The notes beneath the pieces are model-generated. The model was not told the origin of the DNA and made no database searches. It was given only the letters and a program-made list of their open reading frames with translations. A DNA stretch of 64,000 nucleotides, from the NCBI GenBank assembly GCA_947259925.1, contig CAMYOG010000002.1, positions 62,001 to 126,000 on the forward strand, given 5' to 3'. This DNA comes from Thermoanaerobaculia bacterium. Its GTDB lineage: Bacteria; Acidobacteriota; Thermoanaerobaculia; Multivoradales; JAHEKO01. Below are positions 1-7,582 of the stretch, one piece after another; within the stretch, counting starts at the first letter, position 1, and the number at the start of each line of letters is the position of its first letter. The translations under genes were made by a program, and so were the position numbers.

Positions 1-1470
1 GTTGATGGCGCCGCGGCGGAAATGTCGAGACGCCTGCTCGTAGGCGAGCAGCAGGCCCTCCTCGGCATTGGTGGCGCCGGTCGGTCGGAGCCTCTGGACC
101 GCGGCGCGGATCGCCTCGTGGTCACCGGTCGGCTCGAGCAGCACCTCGCCGCGCGAGCCATAGACCACCAGGCCGACCCGGTCCTCGGGCCGCAGCTGGT
201 CGAGCAGCAGGGCCAAGCTGCGGATCACCAGCCCGAGCCGGTCCTCGCGGGCCATCGAGCCGGAGACGTCGACGACGAAGATCAGGGTGGCGGGCTTGCG
301 GTCTTCCGCCTCGACGACGCGGCCGCGAATGCCGAACCGCAGGACCTGGTAGCGGGCACCCGAGGCGAACGGCGCCGGCGCCAGGTCGGTGTGGAGGGCG
401 AAGTCGCCGCGTCGGGGTGGGGCGTCGCGGTAATCGAAATAGTTCAGGAACTCCTCGATCCGGATCGCCTCCCGCGGCGGCAGGTTGCCGTCGTCCAGGT
501 AGCGCCGCGCGATCGAGAAGGAGCCGGTATCGACGTCGAGGCCGAACGTGGAGAGGTGGTCGTCCTCGGTGTCGATGAACGGGTTGACGCCGTATTCGCG
601 GTAGAAGACGTCGCCATACGGCTGGTCGTTCGGCTCGTGGGTGCCGCCGGTCGAAGGTGGGGGCGTCCGACCGGGAGCCCCGAGGTAGCCGAGCGCCTTG
701 AGTTGGGCCTCGGCCGGCTGGGCCACGCGCAGCTCGCGCACCACGGAACCCTTGCGGTCTCCGTCGAGGAGTGGACTCTCGGAGCTGACGGTGACGACCT
801 CCTCGGCGACCGAGCTCAGCTCGACTTCGACCCTGTTGTCACGGGCGCGTCGCACCTCGACCGACGGGACCTGCACGGTGGAGAAACCCTCGAGCTCGGC
901 CTTGAGCTCGAACGAGCCCGGATCGAGCTCCTGGAATCGGGCCTCACCGCTGGCGCCGGTCACCCGGCGCTGGCGAGCGCTCGGGCCGCTCAGCTCTACC
1001 GAGACGCCGGGGAGGAGGTTTCCTTCTCCGTCCTTGACCACGACTTGTGCCTCGGCCGGAGCCACGGAGCCGGTTGCCGCGGTCGCCGGGGCGTCGTCGC
1101 TCCGAGGTTCGGCGGAGCGCTGCTTCTTACGTGGCAGCGCTCCTTGGGTGGGCGCCTCGGGCGTCGGAGTCGTTGCGGTCACCGGTGGGCGTGCCGGAGC
1201 CTCCGGCCGCGGCCGGGTGGCCATGGTGAGCTCGTCGAGGTCGGTCTCCCTGAGCGTCCGATAGCCGAGCAGGCCTCCGCCGATCGCGATCACCAGGGAG
1301 GCAGCGATCGCCCAGCGGAAGGTCTTCGGCCTGCTCCCGACGTTCGAGGCCCAGACCTTGGTCGGCTCCGGAATCTCCTGCTGAATCGCTTGCAGCAGAT
1401 CGGCCGGAGGCCGCGCGACGGGCTGGTCCGCGAGCTTGCGCTCGATCTCACGGGGACTGAGCTGTGTCAT
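1..1470 (-). CDS. von Willebrand factor A-domain protein with carboxypeptidase-regulatory-like domain (YfbK-like), 3' part outside window
   Basis: The minus-strand frame is open for 490 codons from the ATG at 1470 to the window edge, so the C-terminus is missing. Order of parts: a short cytoplasmic N-terminus, one membrane segment near residues 50-66 (AIAASLVIAIGGGLLGY), a low-complexity Pro/Thr-rich linker, a carboxypeptidase-regulatory-like beta-sandwich (EAQVVVKDGEGNLLPGVSV), then the N-terminal vWF region (NPFIDTEDDHLSTFGLDVDT) and the vWA domain with a MIDAS motif VDVSGSM near residue 400. Such proteins are anchored and extracytoplasmic; their role in bacteria is poorly defined. The start overlaps the upstream sigma-factor stop (ATGA), so the two are translationally coupled and the sigma factor or this protein may form one signalling unit. 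The family call is firm; the function is unknown. Confidence 0.88.
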   Translation of the reverse strand, partial: MTQLSPREIERKLADQPVARPPADLLQAIQQEIPEPTKVWASNVGSRPKTFRWAIAASLVIAIGGGLLGYRTLRETDLDELTMATRPRPEAPARPPVTATTPTPEAPTQGALPRKKQRSAEPRSDDAPATAATGSVAPAEAQVVVKDGEGNLLPGVSVELSGPSARQRRVTGASGEARFQELDPGSFELKAELEGFSTVQVPSVEVRRARDNRVEVELSSVAEEVVTVSSESPLLDGDRKGSVVRELRVAQPAEAQLKALGYLGAPGRTPPPSTGGTHEPNDQPYGDVFYREYGVNPFIDTEDDHLSTFGLDVDTGSFSIARRYLDDGNLPPREAIRIEEFLNYFDYRDAPPRRGDFALHTDLAPAPFASGARYQVLRFGIRGRVVEAEDRKPATLIFVVDVSGSMAREDRLGLVIRSLALLLDQLRPEDRVGLVVYGSRGEVLLEPTGDHEAIRAAVQRLRPTGATNAEEGLLLAYEQASRHFRRGAIN

Positions 1471-2054
1471 CTGATTCCCTCTTCGAGCGCCGCGGCCAGC
1501 AGGCCGAGCGCTCTCTTCAGTCGCTTGCGGATGGCTACGGTGGTGACGCCCTCGGCCCGAGCGATCTCGCGCACCGGCTGCTCGCCCCAGAAGTGAGCGG
1601 TGATCGGGTAGCGCAGGTGCTCGGGCAGGTTGAGGACCTGCGTGCGGAGACGCGCATCGAGGGCCGCCGAAGCGGCCAGCTGCTCGGGACTGGGATTCGG
1701 ATCGATCGGCTCGATGGCGGGATCGGCGCTCGGCCGGTCGAGGGGCCGGGGCCTTCTCAGATGATTGAGAAACGTCGTGTAGGCGATCCGGTAGAGCCAG
1801 GTTGCGAGCCGCGAGCGCCCCTCGAAGCGGGGTAGGGCTTGCCAGGCGCGCCGGTAGGTCTCCTGGGTCAGGTCGGCGGCGAGATCACGGTTGCCTCCGG
1901 TGAGGCGAAAGAGCGCCGCGTAGACCGCCCGGTAGGTCTGTTCGACCAGCTGGTTCGCGGCCTCGCGGTCGCCCGAGCGATAGGCGCTCAGGAGCTCGTG
2001 CTCGCCGGCCGCCGGCGCGGGCTGAAGACTCGGAGTTTCGGTAGGTTCCGCCAT
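1467..2054 (-). CDS. RNA polymerase ECF-type sigma factor
   Basis: This 195-residue protein has sigma-70 region 2 (DREAANQLVEQTYRAVYAAL through TWLYRIAYTTFLNHLRR) and region 4 (LPEHLRYPITAHFWGEQPVREIARAEGVTTVAIRKRLKRAL) separated by a short Pro-rich linker, which is the layout and size of ECF sigma factors. An upstream extension of 61 codons is possible in frame, but it is low in sigma-like features; the ATG at 2054 gives the normal family length. The stop overlaps the start of the downstream vWA protein by the ATGA arrangement. No zinc-finger anti-sigma factor follows; the membrane-anchored vWA protein takes that position, so it could be a regulator of this sigma factor, but that is inference. 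Confidence 0.9.
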   Translation of the reverse strand: MAEPTETPSLQPAPAAGEHELLSAYRSGDREAANQLVEQTYRAVYAALFRLTGGNRDLAADLTQETYRRAWQALPRFEGRSRLATWLYRIAYTTFLNHLRRPRPLDRPSADPAIEPIDPNPSPEQLAASAALDARLRTQVLNLPEHLRYPITAHFWGEQPVREIARAEGVTTVAIRKRLKRALGLLAAALEEGIR

Positions 2055-2125
2055 GCTGAGGCTGGTCACATCTAGTTGGACACAGCTCCCCTGCAAAAAG
2101 AAACCCAGGTCGGTGCCGGCTCGGG

Positions 2126-2719
2126 CTACCGGTCGGCCGAATCCGGTGCCGGAGAGAGGGTTCCGACCAGAGCGACCTCGACTTGTACGATCTTCTTGAC
2201 CCGTAGCACCAGCTTGCTCGGGTTCTTCATGCCCCACGCGACGTAGGGCACCTCGAAGCTCGCGGCGCCGGACACCCGGTCGCCGTCCACAGTCAGATCG
2301 GCGGGCAGGGAGACCTCGTGGACGCCGCCGTGGATCTCGAGCCGGCCGGCGAGCTCGATGCGACTCGGGCCGGTCGGCTCGAGGACACCGCTTGTCTCGG
2401 TCGGCCGCAGGACGAAGCGGGCGAAGCGATCGCTCTCGAGGACCTTCCGGTGCATGTCTTCGTCTCGCCCGGGGTGGCCGGTGTCGGCGCTGGTGGCGTC
2501 GAGGACGATCTCACCGCCGGCCGGGCCGCCGGCCGGATCGAAGCGGATCTCGCCCGAGACCACCCGTACGGTGCCCTCGACGGTGTGGAGGGTAGCGCCG
2601 AGCCTGAACCGGACCTGGCAGGCCGTCGCGTCCAGGGTGAGCAGACGCTCGGCCGACCGGGCGGCCGGGACGGTGACGATCGACGCGACGGCCAGAGCGA
2701 TGACGAGGGCGCGAGTCAT
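2126..2719 (-). CDS. YceI-family periplasmic lipocalin-like protein
   Basis: The 197-residue protein starts with a Sec signal peptide (ALVIALAVASIVTVPAARSA, cleavage near residue 22). The rest matches the YceI beta-barrel family: the opening strand with LDATACQVRFRLGATLHTVEG, the central DMHRKVLESDRFARFVLR segment and the closing VPYVAWGMKNPSKLVLRVKK strand. YceI proteins bind isoprenoid-like ligands in a periplasmic barrel; the ligand here is unknown. It lies upstream of the sigma factor on the same strand with about 70 bases between, so it may be co-transcribed. It is divergent from ygeW. Confidence 0.9.
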   Translation of the reverse strand: MTRALVIALAVASIVTVPAARSAERLLTLDATACQVRFRLGATLHTVEGTVRVVSGEIRFDPAGGPAGGEIVLDATSADTGHPGRDEDMHRKVLESDRFARFVLRPTETSGVLEPTGPSRIELAGRLEIHGGVHEVSLPADLTVDGDRVSGAASFEVPYVAWGMKNPSKLVLRVKKIVQVEVALVGTLSPAPDSADR

Positions 2720-2791
2720 GTACCAGCTCTCTCACAAGTAGGTTACCGGTCCGGTCCTCGAGGTTCAGGCGCAGATCCTCAAACGACCGGA

Positions 2792-2820
2792 TTGACGACG
2801 CGCCCGGTGGGCCGTACTCT
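2792..2820 (+). promoter_or_regulatory. candidate sigma-70 promoter for ygeW
   Basis: TTGACG at 2792-2797 and TACTCT at 2815-2820 are separated by exactly 17 bases. This places a transcription start about 27 bases before the ygeW ATG. The -35 box is strong and the -10 box is weak. It was found by eye. Confidence 0.45.
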
Positions 2821-2853
2821 CCTGCGGTAGATCAGTTCATTCTGGAGATCACG

Positions 2854-4050
2854 ATGAGGCAGATGATCCGCGAGAGGCTCGAGGAGCTCACGGGAGTCAG
2901 GACCAACCTGTTCGAGAACGACTTCCTCCTGACCTGGGGGCAGTCCGAGGCGGACCTGCGGGCGGTCCTGCTCACCACCGAGATCCTGGAGCATTTCTAC
3001 CAGGCGAACCTCGACGCTCGGGCATTCCGGGGCGGACTCGCCGTATCGATCTTCCGGGACAAGTCGACCCGGACACGCTTCTCGTTCGCCAGCGCCGCCA
3101 GCCTCCTCGGGCTGTCGCTGATGGATCTCGACGAGACCAAGACGCAGATCGCCCATGGCGAGACAGTGCGCGAAACGGCGAACATGATCTCCTTTCTGAC
3201 CGAGGTCATCGGGATCCGCGATGACATGTTCATCGGCGAGGGCCATGAGTACATGGCGGAGGTCTCCGCGGCGGTAGCCGAGGGCCACAAAGAAGGCGTC
3301 CTGCCGCAGAAGCCGGCGATCATCAACTTGCAGTGCGACCGCGACCATCCGACCCAGAGCATGGCAGACCTGATGCACCTGCAGAAGACCTTCGGCTCGC
3401 TCAAGGCGCTGCGGGGCAAGAAGATCGCCATGACCTGGGCCTACTCGCCCTCCTACGGCAAACCGCTCTCCGTCCCCCAGGGGATCGTCGGCCTGATGAC
3501 CCGCTTCGGCATGAACGTCGTCCTGGCTCATCCAGAGGGCTACGGGCTGCGGCCGGATATGGGGCCGATCGCTCGCCGGCAGGCGAGCGAGTCGGGAGGC
3601 TCGTTCACGGTGGTCGACAGCATGGCGGAAGCGTTCGAGGACGCCGACGTCGTCTACCCCAAGAGCTGGGCGCCGTACGAGGTCATGCGGCAGCGGACCG
3701 AGTACCTGCGCGGCGGTCAGGCCGACCGGCTCGAAGCCCTCGAGAAAGAGGGCCTGGCGATGAACGAGAAGCACCGCGACTGGGAGTGCACCGAGGAGCT
3801 GATGGCGACGACCCGAGACGGCGAGGCCCTCTACATGCACTGTCTGCCCGCCGACATCACCGGCGTCAGCTGCGAAGCGGGCGAGGTCGCGGCCAGCGTT
3901 TTCGATCGCTACCGGATCGCCACCTATCACGAGGCCTCGCACAAGCCGTACGTGATGGCGGCGATGGTCCTGCTGAACCGGTTCGAGCATCCGGATCGGG
4001 TGCTGTTCCGGCTGCGGAGCCAGGCGCTGCCGAGGCACTATCTCGATTGA
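2854..4050 (+). CDS. ygeW: YgeW-type (knotted) carbamoyltransferase
   Basis: This 398-residue protein is a transcarbamoylase of the YgeW group. The carbamoyl-phosphate site is complete: DKSTRTRFSF near residue 72, HPTQ near 168 (CDRDHPTQSMADLM) and HCLP near 329. The long insertions and the ETKTQIAHGE loop separate it from ornithine and aspartate transcarbamoylases and fit the unusual knotted family. In the E. coli yge/ygf purine locus YgeW is proposed to phosphorolyse a ureido compound, giving carbamoyl phosphate for carbamate kinase. Here the matching kinase is at 5330 and YgeY at 6296, with an ATCase-like paralogue between on the other strand. The family call is confident; the true acceptor or donor substrate is inferred. 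Confidence 0.93.
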   Translation: MRQMIRERLEELTGVRTNLFENDFLLTWGQSEADLRAVLLTTEILEHFYQANLDARAFRGGLAVSIFRDKSTRTRFSFASAASLLGLSLMDLDETKTQIAHGETVRETANMISFLTEVIGIRDDMFIGEGHEYMAEVSAAVAEGHKEGVLPQKPAIINLQCDRDHPTQSMADLMHLQKTFGSLKALRGKKIAMTWAYSPSYGKPLSVPQGIVGLMTRFGMNVVLAHPEGYGLRPDMGPIARRQASESGGSFTVVDSMAEAFEDADVVYPKSWAPYEVMRQRTEYLRGGQADRLEALEKEGLAMNEKHRDWECTEELMATTRDGEALYMHCLPADITGVSCEAGEVAASVFDRYRIATYHEASHKPYVMAAMVLLNRFEHPDRVLFRLRSQALPRHYLD

Positions 4051-4077
4051 CCGTGAGGGAGGACCCTTGGCTGTGGA

Positions 4078-4101
4078 GTCAGGGGAGAGCCCTCCCCTGA
4101 C
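4078..4101. terminator. perfect 10-bp hairpin between convergent genes
   Basis: GTCAGGGGAG (4078-4087) and CTCCCCTGAC (4092-4101) form a perfect 10-bp stem with a 4-base loop. It lies just after the ygeW stop. There is no T-run, so it is at best a G+C-rich, possibly bidirectional terminator. Confidence 0.55.
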
Positions 4102-4141
4102 CACCCCTCCGATGGACGCAGAAGCTTGCGGAGAGTGCGTT

Positions 4142-4175
4142 GGGGCTCTTTCCAGTGGAAGGGGTCGAGAGCCCC
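4142..4175. terminator. second hairpin in the same convergent gap
   Basis: GGGGCTCT (4142-4149) pairs with AGAGCCCC (4168-4175). The 18-base loop contains a further small TTCC/GGAA stem. It sits just before the stop of the minus-strand ATCase-like gene and may terminate that transcript. Confidence 0.45.
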
Positions 4176-4187
4176 GCCTTGTCTCGA

Positions 4188-5141
4188 TCACTCCATGGCG
4201 CCCAGCACCAGCGCCAGGATCGCCATCCGGACGACGACGCCGTTGAACGCCTCCGGCCAGTAGCGCGACCAACGGGTGACGTCGACGCCGGGCGGCACCT
4301 CGTCCATCCGTGGCAGCGAGTGGAGCAGGATGGCGTCCGACTTGGCCTTGGTCTCGAGCAGCTCCTGGGTGATCTTGTAGTTGTCCGGCGTGTGCGCCAC
4401 CTGGCCGTGGCGCTCGTCCCGCGACTTGGTGTAGTCGGGCTGGACGACCGGCTCGACCAGGATGACGTCGGCTTCGCCGATCACCTGCTCGACATGCTCG
4501 GCCTCGCTGAAGTCGAGGCTGTAGTGGGCGAGCTCGTCCTTGAACTCATCGGTCAGCGACATCTCCGGTGGGGCGACGAAGGTCACCGGGCTGTCGAACT
4601 TGGTCAGGCCGTAGCCGAGCGAGTGCATCGTCCGCATCCGCATGTCGCCGACCGCCAGCCACTTCAGACCGTCGATTCGGCCCCGTTCCCTCCAAACGGT
4701 GTAGAGGTCGGTCAGGATCTGCGTCGGGTGCTCGCCCCAGCCATCGCCGCCGTTGATGATCGGCACCGAGACCCAGTGGGCGGCCTCACGCGGCGCCCCC
4801 TCCTGGAAATGGCGCATCACGATCGCATCGCCGTAGAACTCGAGCATCTTGACCGTGTCCTTGATCGACTCCTGGTAGAAGTCTCCGGCGCGGGTCATCT
4901 GGGCATCGGAGAAGCCGGTCACCCGCCCGCCCAGGCGGAGCATCGCCGCCTCGTGCGCCAGCCGGGTACGGGTGGACGGTTGATAGAAGGCGGTCACCAG
5001 GGTCTTCTCACGTAGCAGGTCGCCGTTGCGGCGGCTGCGGGCGATCGGCTCCAGCTGTTCGGCGACCTCGAAGACGCGGAGGAATTCATGGCGCTCGAAG
5101 TCCTTGAGGGTCAGGATGTCTCTGCCGCTGAAGCTCCTCAT
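4188..5141 (-). CDS. aspartate-carbamoyltransferase-like transcarbamoylase of uncertain acceptor
   Basis: This 317-residue protein has the PyrB fold order. The carbamoyl-phosphate residues are present: QPSTRTRLAHE, DAIVMRHFQEGA, GDGWGEHPTQ, MRTMHSL and HSLPR. Two sites that define aspartate binding in E. coli ATCase look changed by eye. The 80s-loop (LGKKGE, Lys84) is replaced by TRAGDFYQES, and the RVQ segment (Arg229) reads VVQ. The start at 5141 was chosen because an AGGAGGA ribosome site lies 7-8 bases upstream; a longer in-frame start at 5240 has none. It is convergent with ygeW and divergent from carbamate kinase, with no pyrimidine-biosynthesis gene nearby. It may act on a ureido/amino intermediate of purine breakdown, but true PyrB activity cannot be excluded. 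Confidence 0.8.
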   Translation of the reverse strand: MRSFSGRDILTLKDFERHEFLRVFEVAEQLEPIARSRRNGDLLREKTLVTAFYQPSTRTRLAHEAAMLRLGGRVTGFSDAQMTRAGDFYQESIKDTVKMLEFYGDAIVMRHFQEGAPREAAHWVSVPIINGGDGWGEHPTQILTDLYTVWRERGRIDGLKWLAVGDMRMRTMHSLGYGLTKFDSPVTFVAPPEMSLTDEFKDELAHYSLDFSEAEHVEQVIGEADVILVEPVVQPDYTKSRDERHGQVAHTPDNYKITQELLETKAKSDAILLHSLPRMDEVPPGVDVTRWSRYWPEAFNGVVVRMAILALVLGAME

Positions 5142-5329
5142 TCTCGCTCTCCTCCTAGACGCCGCGAGGCGCCCGAATCGGGCCGAGATCCCTCTCTCGA
5201 CAGGTTGATTGTCGCAGCGCCGTGAGGTTGGGTGCTCCACCTTCCGGGGTAGGGGGGCGGCCTGTCCTCGGTGGCGGTCACCCTGGCGGAGGAAGACCGG
5301 CGTTGTGTGTATGATCTAACGCCTGTCCC

Positions 5330-6271
5330 ATGGGAGAGCTGATCGTCATCGCCATCGGTGGAAACTCGTTGATTCGGGATTCCGAGCACATGACCGTCTA
5401 CGATCAGTACAAGGCGTGCGGCGAGACCAGCAAGCACATCGCCGGCGTCGTCGAGGCGGGCCATAGGGTGGTGATCACGCACGGCAACGGCCCGCAGGTC
5501 GGCTTCATCCTGCTCCGGTCGGAGCTCGCCAAGGACAAGCTACACGAGGTGCCGCTCGACACCTGCGGCGCCGATACCCAGGGTGCGATCGGCTACCAGA
5601 TCGCCCAGACGCTCGGCAACGAGCTGCGGCGGCAGCAGGTGGCGAGCGAGGTAGTGGCAATGGTTACGCAGACCCTGGTCGACTACGCCGACCCCGCGTT
5701 TGTGAGCCCGGCCAAACCGATCGGACCGTTCTACTCCGAGGAGGTCGCCTTGCAGTACAAGGAGCGGGAGGGGTGGCAGGTCCGAGAGGACGCGGGGCGA
5801 GGCTGGCGTCGGGTGGTGCCATCACCGCAACCACTCGAGATCATCGAGGAGCCGGCCATCCGGACGCTGCTAGAGCACGGCGTCACGGTCGTCGCCGCCG
5901 GCGGCGGCGGCATCCCGACGGTGCGCGGCGCCGACGGCGATCTCGAGGGCGTGGCCGCGGTCATCGACAAGGACCTCACCTCGTGTCTCCTGGCCAAGAA
6001 CCTCGGGGCGTCGATCTTCATGATGTCGACCGCGGTCGACCGGGTGGCGCTCTTCTACGGCAAGCCCGAGCAGCGGGATCTCGATCGGGTGACGGTCGCC
6101 GAGGCGAAGGAATACATGGCGGAGGGGCACTTTGCACCCGGCAGCATGGAGCCGAAGATCCGGGCGGCCATCGATTTCCTGGAGCAAGGGGGCGAGCGCA
6201 CGATCATCACCAAGCCCGACATGATGGAGAGCGCCTTGCGGGGCGAGGCCGGCACGCACATCGTGCCCTGA
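5330..6271 (+). CDS. arcC: carbamate kinase (first copy)
   Basis: This 313-residue amino-acid-kinase-fold protein transfers phosphate from carbamoyl phosphate to ADP, giving ATP, CO2 and ammonia. Motifs: the N-terminal AIGGNSL, THGNGPQVG near residue 50, the family-specific RRVVPSPQP near 162, AAGGGGIP near 188, DKDLTSCLLA near 213 and the C-terminal FAPGSMEPKI. It is the expected partner of the YgeW-type transcarbamoylase and is followed, 24 bases later, by ygeY on the same strand. A TATGAT hexamer at 5310-5315 lies only 14 bases before the ATG, so the leader would be very short if it is a real -10 box. A second, divergent carbamate kinase is at 39323-40276. Confidence 0.95.
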   Translation: MGELIVIAIGGNSLIRDSEHMTVYDQYKACGETSKHIAGVVEAGHRVVITHGNGPQVGFILLRSELAKDKLHEVPLDTCGADTQGAIGYQIAQTLGNELRRQQVASEVVAMVTQTLVDYADPAFVSPAKPIGPFYSEEVALQYKEREGWQVREDAGRGWRRVVPSPQPLEIIEEPAIRTLLEHGVTVVAAGGGGIPTVRGADGDLEGVAAVIDKDLTSCLLAKNLGASIFMMSTAVDRVALFYGKPEQRDLDRVTVAEAKEYMAEGHFAPGSMEPKIRAAIDFLEQGGERTIITKPDMMESALRGEAGTHIVP

Positions 6272-6295
6272 GCGAGAGTGGGGGCCGAAAGAGAG

Positions 6296-7519
6296 ATGTC
6301 GAGCACCTTCTACGATCTCGCCAAGGAGGCGGAGCCGAGCCTGGTCAAGTTCCTCCGCGACATCGTCGCCATCCCGTCGCTGAGCAGCCAGGAGGATCGG
6401 GTCATCCACCGGATCGAGCGCGAGATGGAGGCGCTCGACTTCGATCAGGTGCAGGTCGATCCGATGGGAAACCTGATCGGCTCGGTCGGCTCCGGTCCGG
6501 TGTCGATCGCGCTCGACGGCCATGTCGACGTGGTCGACATCGCCAACCCCGATCTCTGGGAGACCGATCCGTTCGATCCGGTGGTCAAGGACGGCTGCAT
6601 CTTCGGCCGCGGAACGGTCGACATGAAGGCGGGCGTCGCCTCGTCGGTCTACGCCGCCGCGCTGCTCAAGCAGAGCGGCAGGCTGCCCGACAACCTGACC
6701 CTGCACGTCACGGCGACCGTCCAGGAGGAGGACTGCGACGGTCTCTGTTGGCAGTACATCATCAACGAAGGTCAACTGCGGCCAGACGTAGTGGTGATCA
6801 CCGAGCCGACCAGCCTGGCGATCTATCGCGGCCAGCGTGGGCGGGTCGAGATCGAGGTGACCACGCAGGGGATCTCGAGCCACGGCTCGGCGCCGGCGCG
6901 CGGCATCAACGCGGTCTATCTGATGGCCGACATCATCGCCGACATCGAGCGGCTCAACCTGCGACTGAAGCCCCACGAGCCGCTCGGAAAGGGCTCGGTG
7001 ACCATCAGTGAGATCCGCTCGACCTCGCCCAGCCTCTGCGCCGTGGCCGACAGCTGCACGATCCATCTGGACCGACGGCTGACGCGCGGCGAGACCGAGG
7101 AGACGGTGGTCGCGGAGCTCGCGTCACTCCCCGCGGTCAAGAAGTCGGCCGCCAGCGTGAAGGTGCTCGAGTACGCCGCGCCGAGCTACACCGGCTTGGT
7201 CTACCCGACCAAGAAGTACTACCCGTCCTGGCAGATGGAGCTGGACGATCCGGCGATCGAATCGGCCCTGACGGGCTACCGCAAGGCGTTCGGCCGCGAC
7301 GCGAACCTCGGCTACTGGGTCTTCAGCACCAACGGAGTCGCGACCGCGGGCATGCACGGCATCCCGACCGTCGGCTTCGGCCCCGGCCACGAGAAGTGGG
7401 CGCACGCCCCCAACGAACGCGTCGACATCGAGCACCTGAATCGCGCGGTCGCCTTCTACATGAGCTTCGCGATCGAGTTCGCCGACCTGCCGCTCGGCGG
7501 CCGCCGCTACGCCTCGTAG
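6296..7519 (+). CDS. ygeY: YgeY-type M20 metallohydrolase
   Basis: This protein of about 407 residues belongs to the M20 peptidase/deacylase family and best fits the YgeY group found in selenium-linked purine loci. Metal ligands and catalytic residues are visible: LDGHVDVVD, GRGTVDMKAG, ATVQEEDCDG, ITEPTSL and the C-terminal HEKWAHAPNERVD. The SSHGSAPARGINAVYLMADI segment marks the dimerisation domain. The start at 6296 follows a purine-rich GAAAGAGAG; a GTG six codons upstream is possible. It follows arcC in an operon. YgeY is thought to cleave an amide or ureido bond of a purine-derived intermediate; the exact substrate is inferred. Confidence 0.9.
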   Translation: MSSTFYDLAKEAEPSLVKFLRDIVAIPSLSSQEDRVIHRIEREMEALDFDQVQVDPMGNLIGSVGSGPVSIALDGHVDVVDIANPDLWETDPFDPVVKDGCIFGRGTVDMKAGVASSVYAAALLKQSGRLPDNLTLHVTATVQEEDCDGLCWQYIINEGQLRPDVVVITEPTSLAIYRGQRGRVEIEVTTQGISSHGSAPARGINAVYLMADIIADIERLNLRLKPHEPLGKGSVTISEIRSTSPSLCAVADSCTIHLDRRLTRGETEETVVAELASLPAVKKSAASVKVLEYAAPSYTGLVYPTKKYYPSWQMELDDPAIESALTGYRKAFGRDANLGYWVFSTNGVATAGMHGIPTVGFGPGHEKWAHAPNERVDIEHLNRAVAFYMSFAIEFADLPLGGRRYAS

Positions 7520-7582
7520 GCGGGCTGGTCGGGGCCCAGACAGCTGTCACCGTGGTAGGTGGTGGCGCGATACGACCGCGGC

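Noticed and set aside
22..1596. Long plus-strand open frame of 524 codons
   Set aside because: It is the antisense of the vWA-domain gene; the minus strand shows MIDAS and other domain motifs while this frame shows only Arg/Gly-rich sequence.
5310..5315. TATGAT as a -10 box for the carbamate kinase gene
   Set aside because: There is no matching -35 at 16-18 bases and the leader would be about 8 bases; kept only as a remark.
5773..7011. Plus-strand frame of 412 codons overlapping carbamate kinase and ygeY
   Set aside because: It is out of frame with both recognised genes and is Arg/Gly-rich, typical of G+C-rich shadow frames.
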